DNA of 64,000 bases from Dongia_A sp039808885 (GCA_039808885.1 JBDHTX010000001.1:186001-250000); one strand, 5' to 3'. Shown: positions 37,213 through 45,607, counted from the first letter of the stretch. Translations and numbers: made by a program. The notes: generated from the letters alone by a model not told the origin.

Positions 37213-37935
37213 TCAATACATGTGCTGGCCGCCATTGATGGAGAGCGTCGAGCCGGTGATGAAGCCGGCATCGTCCGCCACCAGGAACAGCACGCCGCGG
37301 GCGATCTCCTCGGCGCGGCCCAGGCGGCCGACCGGGATCTTGGCGACGATCTTCTCCAGCACCGCCGGCGGCACCGCGCGCACCATGTCGGTGTCGATAT
37401 AGCCGGGGGCGATGGCGTTGACGGTGATGTTCTTCGCCGCCCCTTCCTGCGCCAGGGCCTTGGTGAAGCCGTGGATGCCGGATTTCGCGGCGGCGTAGTT
37501 GACCTGGCCGTATTGGCCGGCCTGGCCGTTGATCGAGCCGATATTGACGATGCGGCCGAAGCCGCGCTCGCGCATGCTGTCGATGACGCAGCGGCACATG
37601 TTGAAGCAGGAGCCGAGATTGGTCTGCATCACCTCGGCCCACATCTGCGGCGTCATCTTGTGCAGGGTGCCGTCGCGGGTGATGCCGGCATTGTTGACGA
37701 CGATGTCGACCGGGCCCAGTTCGGCGGTGATCTTGGCGATCGCTTCCTTGCACTGGTCGAAATTGCCGACGTCGAACTTGTAGACCGGGATGCCGTATTT
37801 CTGCGCGAAAGCCTGCGCCGCCGCATCATTGCCGGCGTAGTTGGCGGCGACCTTGTAGCCGGCCTTCTTCAACCCGACCGAGATGGCTTCGCCGATGCCC
37901 CGGGTGCCCCCGGTGACCACTGCAACCCGCCCCAT
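37213..37935 (-). CDS. phaB: Acetoacetyl-CoA reductase (PhaB)
   Basis: NADPH-dependent reduction of acetoacetyl-CoA to (R)-3-hydroxybutyryl-CoA, the PHB monomer. 240 residues, SDR fold: VVTGGTRGIGEAISVGL at 5-21, NNAGITRDGTLHKM, catalytic Ser/Tyr/Lys in IGSINGQAGQYGQVNYAAAK near 135-155, and NAIAPGYIDTDMV. ATG at 37935 has GGGAGGAC upstream; the longer in-frame reading is rejected. Follows phaA by 47 bp. Confidence 0.96.
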   Translation of the reverse strand: MGRVAVVTGGTRGIGEAISVGLKKAGYKVAANYAGNDAAAQAFAQKYGIPVYKFDVGNFDQCKEAIAKITAELGPVDIVVNNAGITRDGTLHKMTPQMWAEVMQTNLGSCFNMCRCVIDSMRERGFGRIVNIGSINGQAGQYGQVNYAAAKSGIHGFTKALAQEGAAKNITVNAIAPGYIDTDMVRAVPPAVLEKIVAKIPVGRLGRAEEIARGVLFLVADDAGFITGSTLSINGGQHMY

Positions 37936-37982
37936 GACGTCCTCCCTGACTGTCTTGTTGTGATTTCTTGATGTTGCCTTGT

Positions 37983-39155
37983 TCAGCGCTCGACCGTGAG
38001 GGCGATGCCCATGCCGCCGCCGATGCACAAAGTCGCCAGTCCCTTCTTGGCGCTGCGCTTCTGCATCTCGTGCAGCAGGGTCACCAGGATGCGGGCGCCG
38101 GACGCGCCGATCGGGTGGCCCAGCGCGATGGCGCCGCCATTGACGTTCACCTTCGCCGGGTCGAAGCCGAGATCCTTGTTGACCGCGCAGGCCTGCGCCG
38201 CGAAGGCCTCGTTGGCCTCGATGAGGTCGAGATCGTCGGCCTTCCAGCCGGCCTTGGCCAAGGCGGCGCGGCTGGCCGGGATCGGGCCGGAGCCCATCAC
38301 CGCCGGGTCGACGCCGGCGGTGGCCCAGGAGGCGACGCGCGCCAGCGGCTTCAGGCCGCGCTTGGCGGCGTTCGCGGCGCTCATCAGGACCAGGGCCGCC
38401 GCGCCGTCATTTATGCCCGACGCGTTGCCCGCGGTGACCGTGCCGTCCTTCTTGAAGGCCGGGCGCAGCTTGGCCAGGATATCGATGCTGGTGCCATGCT
38501 TGGGGTATTCGTCGTCGCTGACGATCACGTCGCCCTTGCGGCCGCTGACCGTGACCGGAATGATCTCGTCCTTGAACTTGCCGGCCTTCTGCGCGGCCTC
38601 GGCCTTGTTCTGCGAACCCAGCGCCAGCTTGTCCTGATCCTCGCGGGTGATCTGCCACTTCTGGGCCACGTTCTCCGCGGTGATGCCCATGTGGTAGCCG
38701 TTGAAGGCGTCCCACAGCCCGTCCTTGATCATGGTGTCGATCATCTGCGTGTCGCCCATCTTGGTGCCGTTGCGCAGATGCATGCAGTGGGGCGACTGGC
38801 TCATGCTCTCCTGGCCGCCGGCCACCACGATCTCGGAATCGCCGTTGCGGATCGCCTGGAAGCCGAGCGCCACGCTGCGCAGGCCGGAGCCGCAGACCTG
38901 GTTGATGACATAGGCCGTGCTTTCGACCGGGATGCCGGCGGCGATCGCCGCCTGGCGCGCGGGATTCTGGCCGGTGCCGGCAGTCAGCACGTGGCCGAGG
39001 ATCACCTCGCTCACTTCCTTGGCGTCGACGCCGGCGCGCTTCAGCGCCTCGACGATGGCGACCTTGCCCAACTCATGGGCAGGCAGCGAACCCAGCGCGC
39101 CGTTGAAGGCGCCGATCGGCGTGCGGGCAGCGGCAACGATGACGACATCGGACAT
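37983..39155 (-). CDS. phaA: Acetyl-CoA acetyltransferase (beta-ketothiolase, PhaA)
   Basis: Condenses two acetyl-CoA to acetoacetyl-CoA, or runs in reverse for acetoacetate catabolism. 390 residues, thiolase fold: acyl-carrier Cys in INQVCGSGLRSVALG near 88, NVNGGAIALGHPIGASGAR near 340-355 (His), and second Cys in LCIGGGMGIAL near 378. Start ATG 39155 with GGGGAGGAG upstream. Promoter space of 163 bp upstream holds a TGCA palindrome. Confidence 0.96.
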   Translation of the reverse strand: MSDVVIVAAARTPIGAFNGALGSLPAHELGKVAIVEALKRAGVDAKEVSEVILGHVLTAGTGQNPARQAAIAAGIPVESTAYVINQVCGSGLRSVALGFQAIRNGDSEIVVAGGQESMSQSPHCMHLRNGTKMGDTQMIDTMIKDGLWDAFNGYHMGITAENVAQKWQITREDQDKLALGSQNKAEAAQKAGKFKDEIIPVTVSGRKGDVIVSDDEYPKHGTSIDILAKLRPAFKKDGTVTAGNASGINDGAAALVLMSAANAAKRGLKPLARVASWATAGVDPAVMGSGPIPASRAALAKAGWKADDLDLIEANEAFAAQACAVNKDLGFDPAKVNVNGGAIALGHPIGASGARILVTLLHEMQKRSAKKGLATLCIGGGMGIALTVER

Positions 39156-39264
39156 GAAAATCTCCTCCCCTTGGGTGGCGCGGCCTCATTTCGCTCGCTT
39201 ACTCTCGGAAATCCCACGAAAATCCCAGAAGGATCCCACGGCAATCGAGGCGGCCGCACGGAAA

Positions 39265-39279
39265 TTGTGCACTGCACAA
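39265..39279. promoter_or_regulatory. Candidate PhaR operator upstream of phaA
   Basis: Perfect palindrome TTGTGCA-C-TGCACAA, 110 bp before the phaA start, in the only non-coding space between phaC and phaA. TGCA-centred palindromes are the sort of site described for PhaR in other alphaproteobacteria; binding here is inferred. Confidence 0.5.
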
Positions 39280-39318
39280 ACAGTAGGGCGCGCAGGCCGC
39301 CGGTGCAAGTACCAGACT

Positions 39319-40650
39319 CTAAGATGCGGCGACTTGCCGCCGAATCCAAGCCTCAAGCGGATCCCAGACCTTCGCACGCGCGCTGCCGCCCACCATCATG
39401 CCGATATGGCCGGCCGCCGGCACCTGGGTCTCGCCCCGCCGCAGACGTTGGGCGAGGCCCAGCGCGCTCTTGGGTGGAACGATCCGATCGCTGCTGGGCA
39501 CCATCGCCAAGGCGGGCAGGTCGAGTAATTCCGGCGTCACCCCTCTGCCATCGATCTGCCACGCGCCACGGCCGGGCGTGTTCTCGCCATACCAGGCGCC
39601 GAGGCATTCCCGCGCCACCGGCGCCGCCAGGCCCACGCCGTCATTCAGCCAATCCTCCAGCGCGACGAACTTCGTCGCGGCGTCGCTCTCCGCCGGCATC
39701 TGGCCGAAGCGGCGGAACTTGGCGAGGATCGAGAGCGGGTCGAGGGCGGCGAAGAAGCTCTGCAGCAGATCGACCGGCATCTCGCCCAGGATCTGGAACA
39801 GCGGATCGAGCCGCCGGCCCATCTCGCCGATCAGCTGCGCCTGGACCTCGCCCTCGGCATGGAAATCCCATGGCGTTGCCAGGCAGACGAGCCCGGCCAG
39901 GTCCTTCTGCCGCCGCAGCGCGAGGGCCAGGGCCAGCATGCCGCCCATGCAATAGCCGATGACGATGATCGGCCCGCCGGGCACGCGCCGCACGGCATCC
40001 AAGGCGCCTTCGAGCCGTCCTGCGATGTAGCGGGTGAGGTCGAAGCCCTGTTCTTCCGCTCCGGGCGCCTCCCAGTCGACGACGAAGGGCGCCATGCCGC
40101 GGCCGGCCAGGTCGGCGAGGAAGGAACTGTCCGCGGTCAGGTCCAGGATGTAGTAGCGGTTGATCAGCGACGGGATCACCAGCACCCGGGGCGCCGCCGC
40201 GTCGGCCGTGGCGCGATAGTCGCGCAGCACCGTCGTGCCGTCGCGCCACAGGACCGGCCGGTCGGCCAGCGCGCGGCGATAGGGATGGTGGCGATAGGCG
40301 GTGACGCCGTCGAGAAAACCCAGGAGGCGGCGATGGCCCTCGGCCGTCAGCGCCGCGAGCAGCGCGCCTTCGTCAGACCTTTGCAGGTCGGCGTCGAGGC
40401 TTGCCAGGTTTTGCGCCAGCGCCGCCGGCTGCGGCAGATTGTGGCCCGGCCCCGCGTTCGAGCTTTGCCAGGCGGCCTTCAAGCTCGGCCAGGCGAGCGC
40501 GGAGTTGCCCCAGGTCGCCAGCGCCAGCGCCAGATGCTGCGGCAGCGGGCGCGGCCCCAGCCGCCGCGCCGGCGGCGAAGGGGGTGCCTGGCGCCGTTGA
40601 TCCTGGGGCGAAGGGCCATCCGAACGGGAATGGGCTTGCGGGCTGGGCAA
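39319..40650 (-). CDS. phaC: Polyhydroxyalkanoate synthase catalytic subunit (PhaC), TTG start inside the upstream gene
   Basis: Polymerises 3-hydroxyacyl-CoA to PHA on granules. About 443 residues, between class III (about 360) and class I (about 590) lengths. Lipase-like box GYCMGG with the catalytic Cys near residue 220, DWEAPGAEEQGFDL, VIPSLINRYYILDL, catalytic Asp in PSSDRIVPP and His in AAGHIGMMVGG. The N-terminus GPRPLPQHLALALATW also looks PhaC-like as recalled. Start: TTG at 40650 with AAGGAGG at 40659-40665, 8 bases away. Third-position GC favours this frame over the overlapping PhaE-like frame down to 40373. An ATG at 40701 is the alternative. Confidence 0.88.
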   Translation of the reverse strand: MPSPQAHSRSDGPSPQDQRRQAPPSPPARRLGPRPLPQHLALALATWGNSALAWPSLKAAWQSSNAGPGHNLPQPAALAQNLASLDADLQRSDEGALLAALTAEGHRRLLGFLDGVTAYRHHPYRRALADRPVLWRDGTTVLRDYRATADAAAPRVLVIPSLINRYYILDLTADSSFLADLAGRGMAPFVVDWEAPGAEEQGFDLTRYIAGRLEGALDAVRRVPGGPIIVIGYCMGGMLALALALRRQKDLAGLVCLATPWDFHAEGEVQAQLIGEMGRRLDPLFQILGEMPVDLLQSFFAALDPLSILAKFRRFGQMPAESDAATKFVALEDWLNDGVGLAAPVARECLGAWYGENTPGRGAWQIDGRGVTPELLDLPALAMVPSSDRIVPPKSALGLAQRLRRGETQVPAAGHIGMMVGGSARAKVWDPLEAWIRRQVAAS

Positions 40651-40951
40651 AACCGGTTCCTCCTTCGGCGGCGGCGCCCGGCATGCCGAAGCCGGCGCCA
40701 AAACCCTGCGGCGGGTAGCCGGGCAGCCAGGAAAACGGCGGCGCGGCGCTCATCAGTTTCAAGGCCTGGGCCAGCAGGGTCGGATCCTGGGCCAACGCCG
40801 ACAAGTGATCCTGCCAGAGATCCAGGAGCTTGCGGGAAAGTTCCTGCAGCCGCGCGGCCTCGCCGTCTCCGGCACCGGGCGCGGATTTCTCCGCCGCACC
40901 CGGCTGCGCGCGGCTCGCATTTCCGCTGGGATTTTCAGGTGCGGCGACCAT
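40373..40951 (-). CDS. PhaE-like/granule-associated protein overlapping phaC
   Basis: 192 residues. An N-terminal charged region is followed by helix LQELSRKLLDLWQDHLSALA (about 35-54), a Pro/Gly/Phe-rich middle, Ala-rich linker, a short coiled coil LGQLRARLAELEGRLAKLE and a basic Lys/Arg tail. Layout and position just before phaC suggest a class III synthase partner (PhaE-like) or phasin-like protein; family identity is inferred. Before 40650 its third-position GC is high; inside the overlap it falls to about 60% while the phaC frame stays above 80%. ATG at 40951. Confidence 0.7.
   Translation of the reverse strand: MVAAPENPSGNASRAQPGAAEKSAPGAGDGEAARLQELSRKLLDLWQDHLSALAQDPTLLAQALKLMSAAPPFSWLPGYPPQGFGAGFGMPGAAAEGGTGFAQPASPFPFGWPFAPGSTAPGTPFAAGAAAGAAPAAAASGAGAGDLGQLRARLAELEGRLAKLERGAGPQSAAAGGAGAKPGKPRRRPAKV
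40659..40665 (-). promoter_or_regulatory. Ribosome binding site of phaC within the PhaE-like gene
   Basis: AAGGAGG on the minus strand, 8-base spacer, then TTG. It decides the phaC start and lies inside the coding sequence of the upstream gene. Confidence 0.75.
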
Positions 40952-40999
40952 GCATGCCCTGCCTTCCGCGTAAACTATACGTGGGCGTTCCTTACTTTC

Positions 41000-41020
41000 G
41001 CAATGCAGCTATTGCATTGC
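41000..41020. promoter_or_regulatory. Candidate PhaR operator between phaE-like gene and phaR
   Basis: Perfect inverted repeat: GCAATGCA (41000-41007), spacer GCTAT, TGCATTGC (41013-41020). It lies in the 128-bp divergent promoter region of phaE-like/phaC and phaR, placed for joint repression and autoregulation. Confidence 0.6.
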
Positions 41021-41041
41021 CAAATAGGGGGTTGGACCTGC

Positions 41042-41057
41042 TATGCTGCATTGCATA
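41042..41057. promoter_or_regulatory. Second TGCA-type inverted repeat before phaR
   Basis: TATGC (41042-41046), spacer TGCATT, GCATA (41053-41057), repeating the TGCATTGC core of the first site 34 bases later and ending 22 bases before the phaR start. Confidence 0.5.
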
Positions 41058-41079
41058 CAGGGATAAGGGATTTCCCCGC

Positions 41080-41724
41080 ATGACCAACGGACACGACAAC
41101 GGCAAACCGGCGGTGCGGATTAAGAAATACGCCAACCGCCGGCTCTACAACACCGCGACCAGCTCCTATGTGACCTTGGACTACCTGGCGCAGATGGTGC
41201 GCGAGGGCCAGGACTTCACCGTCGAGGACGCCAAGACCGGCGAGGACATCACCCGGTCAGTGCTGACCCAGATCATCGTCGAGGAAGAGGCCAAGGGGCA
41301 GAACATGCTGCCCATCAACTTCCTGCGCCAGCTCATCAGCCTCTATGGCGACAACCTGCAATTCCTGGTGCCGCGCTATCTCGAGCAGAGCATGGAAGCC
41401 TTCGGCAAGAACCAGGAGCAGATGCGGCAATACATGAAGGAGAGCTTCGGCGGCATGTTCCCCTTCGACCGCTTCCAGGAGATGTCGAAGCAGAACATCG
41501 CCTTCTTCGAGCAGGCGATGCGCATGTGGTCGCCGTTCCGCCCGGGTCAGTCGGGGGGTCAGTCGGGGGGCCAGCCGGGTGCTACCCCGGAAGCGGCGCC
41601 GAGCGCCCCGGTCAGGCCGGAGGACAAGGGCAGCGATCTCGACGATCTCAAGTCGCAGATGCAGGCGCTGCAAAAGCAGCTCGAGAGCCTGGCGCAGGCC
41701 AATCAGAAGAAGGACGAGAAATAG
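41080..41724 (+). CDS. phaR: PHB synthesis repressor PhaR
   Basis: DNA- and PHB-binding repressor that senses polymer and controls phasin and PHA genes. 214 residues. N-terminal PHB/PHA accumulation DNA-binding domain (RIKKYANRRLYNTATSSYVT near 13-32, DYLAQMVREGQDFTVEDAKT), then two PhaR C-terminal repeats (ITRSVLTQIIVEEEAKGQNM; FGGMFPFDRFQEM). The linker holds 12-bp tandem repeats (41545-41580) coding GQSG units; it ends in a coiled coil. Divergent from phaE-like/phaC. ATG at 41080. Confidence 0.95.
   Translation: MTNGHDNGKPAVRIKKYANRRLYNTATSSYVTLDYLAQMVREGQDFTVEDAKTGEDITRSVLTQIIVEEEAKGQNMLPINFLRQLISLYGDNLQFLVPRYLEQSMEAFGKNQEQMRQYMKESFGGMFPFDRFQEMSKQNIAFFEQAMRMWSPFRPGQSGGQSGGQPGATPEAAPSAPVRPEDKGSDLDDLKSQMQALQKQLESLAQANQKKDEK
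41545..41580 (+). repeat. 12-bp in-frame tandem repeat in phaR
   Basis: GGTCAGTCGGGG at 41545-41556 and 41557-41568, then a diverged copy 41569-41580, coding GQSG-GQSG-GQPG from residue 156 of PhaR. Length variation here would keep the frame. Confidence 0.85.
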
Positions 41725-41728
41725 CCGG

Positions 41729-42535
41729 TCAGGCCTTGGCGGGTTGGGGCGCAGCGCCGCTGGCGACCGGCCGTACGCGGTCCTTGTTCAGGTAGCGCTC
41801 GAACCAGTTCAGGATCCGGGTCAGGATGAAGACCAGGATCACATAGATGATGGCGCCGCCGACCAGCGGTTCGTAGTAGCGCAGATCCTGCTGCATGATG
41901 TAGCGGCCGGTACCGAGCACCTCGTAGACCGTCACCAGCGAGGCGAGCGAGGTCGCCTTCAGCAGCAGCACCGTCTCCGTGCTCATGGCCGGCAGGCAGA
42001 TGCGGATGGCGCGCGGCAGGGTGATGCGGCGGAAGATCAGCCATTTCGACATGCCGAAGGCGCGGCCGGCCTCGATCTCGCCATGCGGCACCGCCAGGAT
42101 GGCGCCGCGCAGGATCTCGCCCGTATAGCCCGCCGTGTTGATGCTGAGCGCGAAGATCGCGTACCAGATGCCGTCGCGCAGGAAGGGCAGCACGCGCATC
42201 AGCGGCTTGCCGTCGATCCGGATATCGCCGAACACCTGGCCCAGGCCGTAATAGATCAGGTAGATCTGCACGATCAAAGGCGTGCCGCGCATCAGCAGGA
42301 TGAACAGGTATGACGGCACCCAGAGCAGGGGATTGGGGCTGATCCGCGCCACCGCCACCGGCACCGCCAGGATGTTGCCGATGATGCCGCAGACGACGGT
42401 GAGCAGGATCGAGAGCGGGATTGCCGCGATCAGCAGCGGCATGACGTGGACGGCGAGGTAGCAGGGGCTGAATTTCGCCGCCTGCTCCATCTGCAGCAAG
42501 ACGTCGGATAGCGCGGCGCATTGATCGACGGTCAT
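41729..42535 (-). CDS. Polar amino acid ABC transporter permease (HisM/OccM type)
   Basis: 268-residue inner-membrane permease. Five or six helices and the EAA-loop EIEAGRAFGMSKWLIFRRITLPRAIR near 155-180; the N-terminal segment includes LSILLTVVCGIIGNILAVP and FILLMRGTPLIVQIYLIYYG. Pairs with the permease encoded upstream and the binding protein at 43436. No ATPase gene adjoins; it must be elsewhere. A second in-frame-shifted reading to 41703 is a shadow. Confidence 0.92.
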   Translation of the reverse strand: MTVDQCAALSDVLLQMEQAAKFSPCYLAVHVMPLLIAAIPLSILLTVVCGIIGNILAVPVAVARISPNPLLWVPSYLFILLMRGTPLIVQIYLIYYGLGQVFGDIRIDGKPLMRVLPFLRDGIWYAIFALSINTAGYTGEILRGAILAVPHGEIEAGRAFGMSKWLIFRRITLPRAIRICLPAMSTETVLLLKATSLASLVTVYEVLGTGRYIMQQDLRYYEPLVGGAIIYVILVFILTRILNWFERYLNKDRVRPVASGAAPQPAKA

Positions 42536-42545
42536 CGTTGTCCCC

Positions 42546-43271
42546 TCACGCCCGCCGGACGCCGCGATTGGCGCGCTTCTCGATCCGCGTCAGCGCGATC
42601 ATCGACACGATCGTCAGGCACAGGAAGATGAACGCCGCCGTGGTGTAGAAGAACAGGTATTCCTTGGTCGCCGCCGCCGCGATATTGGCATTCTTCAGCA
42701 CCTCGAAGGCGCCGACGGCGCTGACCAGCGCGCTGTCCTTGGTGATGTTGAGCCACTGGTTCCCCATGCCGGGAATGGCATAGCGGATCATCTGCGGGAA
42801 GACGATCCGGCGGAAGCGCAACGGGGCATGCATGCCATAGGCGCGCGCCGCCTCGATCTGGCCCTTGGGGATGGCCTCGATGGCGCCGCGCAGCACGTCG
42901 GTCAGGTAGGCGCCGTAGATAGACCCCAGCGCCACCACCACCGCGGCGAAAGCGCTGACCTGGAAATCCTCCTCGACGATGCCGATGCCCACCAGCACCG
43001 CCTTCATGGCGCTGCCGCCGGCATAGAAGATGAGGATGATGAGCAGCAATTCGGGAATGGCCCGCACCAGGGTCGTGTAGAGGTCGCCGATCCGGTAGAG
43101 CACCCGGTTGCCGCTGAGCTTCGCGCCCGCGCCGAGCAATCCCAGCAGGAAGGCGAGGAAATAGCTGCAGATCGAGATCTGGATGGTGAGCAACAGGCCA
43201 TAGGCGAGCTCGTCGCTCCAGCCATTGACGCCCCAGCCGAGCAGTCCGAACAGTGATGGCTCAGCGTTCAT
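42546..43271 (-). CDS. Polar amino acid ABC transporter permease (HisQ/OccQ type)
   Basis: 241-residue partner permease: GLLLTIQISICSYFLAFLLG, RAIPELLLIILIFYAGG, and the EAA loop QIEAARAYGMHAPLRFRRIVFPQ near 148-170. Ten bp upstream of the HisM-type gene. Preceded by a strong hairpin at 43379-43409 after the binding-protein gene. Confidence 0.92.
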   Translation of the reverse strand: MNAEPSLFGLLGWGVNGWSDELAYGLLLTIQISICSYFLAFLLGLLGAGAKLSGNRVLYRIGDLYTTLVRAIPELLLIILIFYAGGSAMKAVLVGIGIVEEDFQVSAFAAVVVALGSIYGAYLTDVLRGAIEAIPKGQIEAARAYGMHAPLRFRRIVFPQMIRYAIPGMGNQWLNITKDSALVSAVGAFEVLKNANIAAAATKEYLFFYTTAAFIFLCLTIVSMIALTRIEKRANRGVRRA

Positions 43272-43378
43272 GTCTCCCCCGGACGAAATTCCGCCCCATC
43301 GTTTCTGGTCACCGCGGCGGCGGTTCCCGCCTGCCTACTCCGTCCGCTCCCAAGGTGTTGCTATAGCACGAAAAGAAA

Positions 43379-43409
43379 GAGGCCGCCCGATGTTTCATCG
43401 GGCGGCCTC
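43379..43409 (-). terminator. Rho-independent terminator/attenuator after the binding-protein gene
   Basis: Perfect 14-bp stem (GAGGCCGCCCGATG and its complement, 3-base loop) followed on the minus strand by TTTCTTTT. It stands between binding-protein and permease genes, so read-through should set their ratio. Confidence 0.85.
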
Positions 43410-43435
43410 CCGTCGTTTCCCAGACGGCCGAATAG

Positions 43436-44224
43436 CTACATCGACGGCTTTTGGATCTGGTCGCCGAGGCCCGGATAGGTGGCCAGCATCTCGTCATACT
43501 TGCCGCTCTTCACCACCGCGGCGATGCCGGCATTCAGCTTGTCCTTCAGCGCGGTGTCCTCCTTGCGGATGCCGCCGCCGACACCCTCGCCGAAGATCGG
43601 ATCCATCGGCCAGGTGATCTTGGTCGCGAAATCCTTGTGCGTTTCCAGGAACGGCGCCAGCGAGGTCGCCGATTCGGACACGTAGTCGAGGCGGCCGGCC
43701 GCGAGATCGGCCAGTGCGTTGTCCAGCGTGTCGTAGAGCTTCACTTCGGCGACGCTGCCGAAATACTTCTCCACGAAGTTGGCGTGAATGGTCGAGGTCT
43801 GCACGCCGATGACCTTGCCCTTCATGCTGTCCGGCGCGTTCATGTCGATCTTGGTGTCGTCCGACGCCAAGCCGATCATGGTGTTGGCCGAATCATAGTA
43901 CATGTCGGTGAAGTCGATGACCTTGCGGCGCTCCTCGGTGCGCGACATCGAGGACCAGATCACGTCGATCTTCTTCTCGGTCAGCGCCGGGATGATGCCG
44001 TCCCAGGCCACTTCAACCAACTGGCAATTCATCTTCTCGGCTTCGCAGACGGCCTTCATCAGATCCATTTCGAAGCCGACCCAGTTGCCGCCCGCATCCT
44101 TGGACGAGAACGGCGGATAGGGCTCCGCGGCAACGCCGAACTTCACGACATCGTCCGCCTGAGCCGTCATGGCCGAGAACGCGAGCACTGCGCCGGCGAT
44201 CAAGCCACCGATGACCTTCTTCAT
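43436..44224 (-). CDS. Amino acid ABC transporter substrate-binding protein (family 3)
   Basis: 262-residue periplasmic protein with a signal peptide ending near AQA (about residue 23). Family 3 motifs: KFGVAAEPYPPFSSKDAGG, VGFEMDLMKAVC, AWDGIIPALTEKKIDVIWSS, TEERRKVIDFTDMYY and GEGVGGGIRKED. The ligand is probably a polar or cationic amino acid; not certain. ATG at 44224 with AGGA upstream. First gene of the transporter operon, with 206 bp of upstream non-coding sequence. Confidence 0.93.
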   Translation of the reverse strand: MKKVIGGLIAGAVLAFSAMTAQADDVVKFGVAAEPYPPFSSKDAGGNWVGFEMDLMKAVCEAEKMNCQLVEVAWDGIIPALTEKKIDVIWSSMSRTEERRKVIDFTDMYYDSANTMIGLASDDTKIDMNAPDSMKGKVIGVQTSTIHANFVEKYFGSVAEVKLYDTLDNALADLAAGRLDYVSESATSLAPFLETHKDFATKITWPMDPIFGEGVGGGIRKEDTALKDKLNAGIAAVVKSGKYDEMLATYPGLGDQIQKPSM

Positions 44225-44430
44225 CTTCCTGTATCCCTCGATGATTGTAACGGGCCGATCGGCCCACAAGCCTCCCGGGCCATTGCTTGGTTACCCCGAT
44301 TGCGGAGGCCCACCCGATCGGTTCGATGACGAAACTAGCATAGGGAAATTGCCGCTGGGTAGCAGGATTCACACCAAAGATGCCGCAAATTCCCGTGATG
44401 TTCCCGTATTGTCCAGTCGGTCAGAACGGG

Positions 44431-45600
44431 CTAGATGCGGCCCAGATGCCGGGCCAACCGGTCCATCGCCTGGGCCAGGCGGTCATTGCTCTGGGCGTAG
44501 CACATGCGCAGATACGGGGCGCCGCCGGCGCCAAAGGCGGTGCCGGGCGCAAGGCCGACGCCCGCCTCCTTCACCAGTCGTTTGCAGAACTCGACCGGAT
44601 CGCCCATCTCCTCGATCTTCAGCATCAGGTAGTAGGACGCGTCGGCCGGAATGACCGAGACCCGGTTCATCGCCGAAAGGCGCTCCATCACCAGGTCGCG
44701 GCCCTGGCGGCAGCGCTCCACCATCCATTTGACCCAGGGCTCGCCCTGGCGGATCGCCGCCACGCAGCCGGCCTGAAGGAATCCCTGCCCGCCGGAGGTG
44801 TTGAACTCGATCAGCCGGTCGAGCTGGTCGGTCAGGCCCTGGGGCATGATCATCCACCCCACCCGCCAGCCGGTCATGGCCCAGGTCTTGGAGAAGGAAT
44901 TGACCACGAACAGCGGGTCCTCCGGCCTGGCGATTTCCAGGAAGGACGGCGCCACCGGGGCGTTGTAGACGAGCCGGTTGTAGACCTCGTCGGAAATGAG
45001 GGCGATGCCGCGGGCGCGGCAGAAATCGAGCGTCGCCCGGCGCTGCGCCTCGGGCATGATCCAGCCGGTCGGATTGCCGGGCGAGGCGATGTAGATCGCC
45101 TTGGTGCGCGCATCGCAGGCGGCGAACAGGCTTTCGATATCCAGCTCCCAGCCATGCGCTGTGCCGACCAGCGGAACCTGCTTGGCGACGCCGCCCTGGA
45201 TCTGGGCGCAGGCGAAGATGTTCGGCCAGACCGGCGTCACGCAGACGATGTTGTCGCCGGCCGAGAGCAGCGTCTGGACGATCAGCATCATGGCGTTCAT
45301 GCCCGAGCTGGTGACGGCGATGCGGGCGTCGGCGATCTCCACGCCGTAGAGGTCGCGGTGATAGTCGGCCAGCGCCTGGCGCAGTTCCGGGATGCCGCGC
45401 TTGTGGGTGTAGAAGGTCTGCCCTTCCTGCAGCGCCTTGGTCGTCGCGTCGCAGATGAAGCGCGGCGTCGGCAGGTCGCCCTGGCCCACCCACATGCCGA
45501 TGGTATCGGGATAGTCGAAGCCCATGCGCCAGACCTCGACGATCTTGGATTCCTCCAGTTCGGCGATGTCGGGGCGGATGTTCACCGGAAACGCAGTCAT
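44431..45600 (-). CDS. Class I/II PLP aminotransferase
   Basis: 389-residue fold-type I aminotransferase. PLP lysine in VNSFSKTWAMTGWRVGW near 235-245, IASPGNPTGWIMP, SDEVYNRLVY, and C-terminal Arg in YLRMCYAQSNDRL. Likely transaminates an amino acid imported by the neighbouring transporter; specificity unknown. Followed upstream on its strand by a DMT exporter 7 bp away, so probably one operon. Confidence 0.9.
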   Translation of the reverse strand: MTAFPVNIRPDIAELEESKIVEVWRMGFDYPDTIGMWVGQGDLPTPRFICDATTKALQEGQTFYTHKRGIPELRQALADYHRDLYGVEIADARIAVTSSGMNAMMLIVQTLLSAGDNIVCVTPVWPNIFACAQIQGGVAKQVPLVGTAHGWELDIESLFAACDARTKAIYIASPGNPTGWIMPEAQRRATLDFCRARGIALISDEVYNRLVYNAPVAPSFLEIARPEDPLFVVNSFSKTWAMTGWRVGWMIMPQGLTDQLDRLIEFNTSGGQGFLQAGCVAAIRQGEPWVKWMVERCRQGRDLVMERLSAMNRVSVIPADASYYLMLKIEEMGDPVEFCKRLVKEAGVGLAPGTAFGAGGAPYLRMCYAQSNDRLAQAMDRLARHLGRI

Positions 45601-45607
45601 TGACGCC

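Noticed and set aside
39209..39240. Three ATCCCA-like direct repeats before phaA
   Set aside because: Short, imperfect and irregularly spaced; likely chance beside the clear palindrome.
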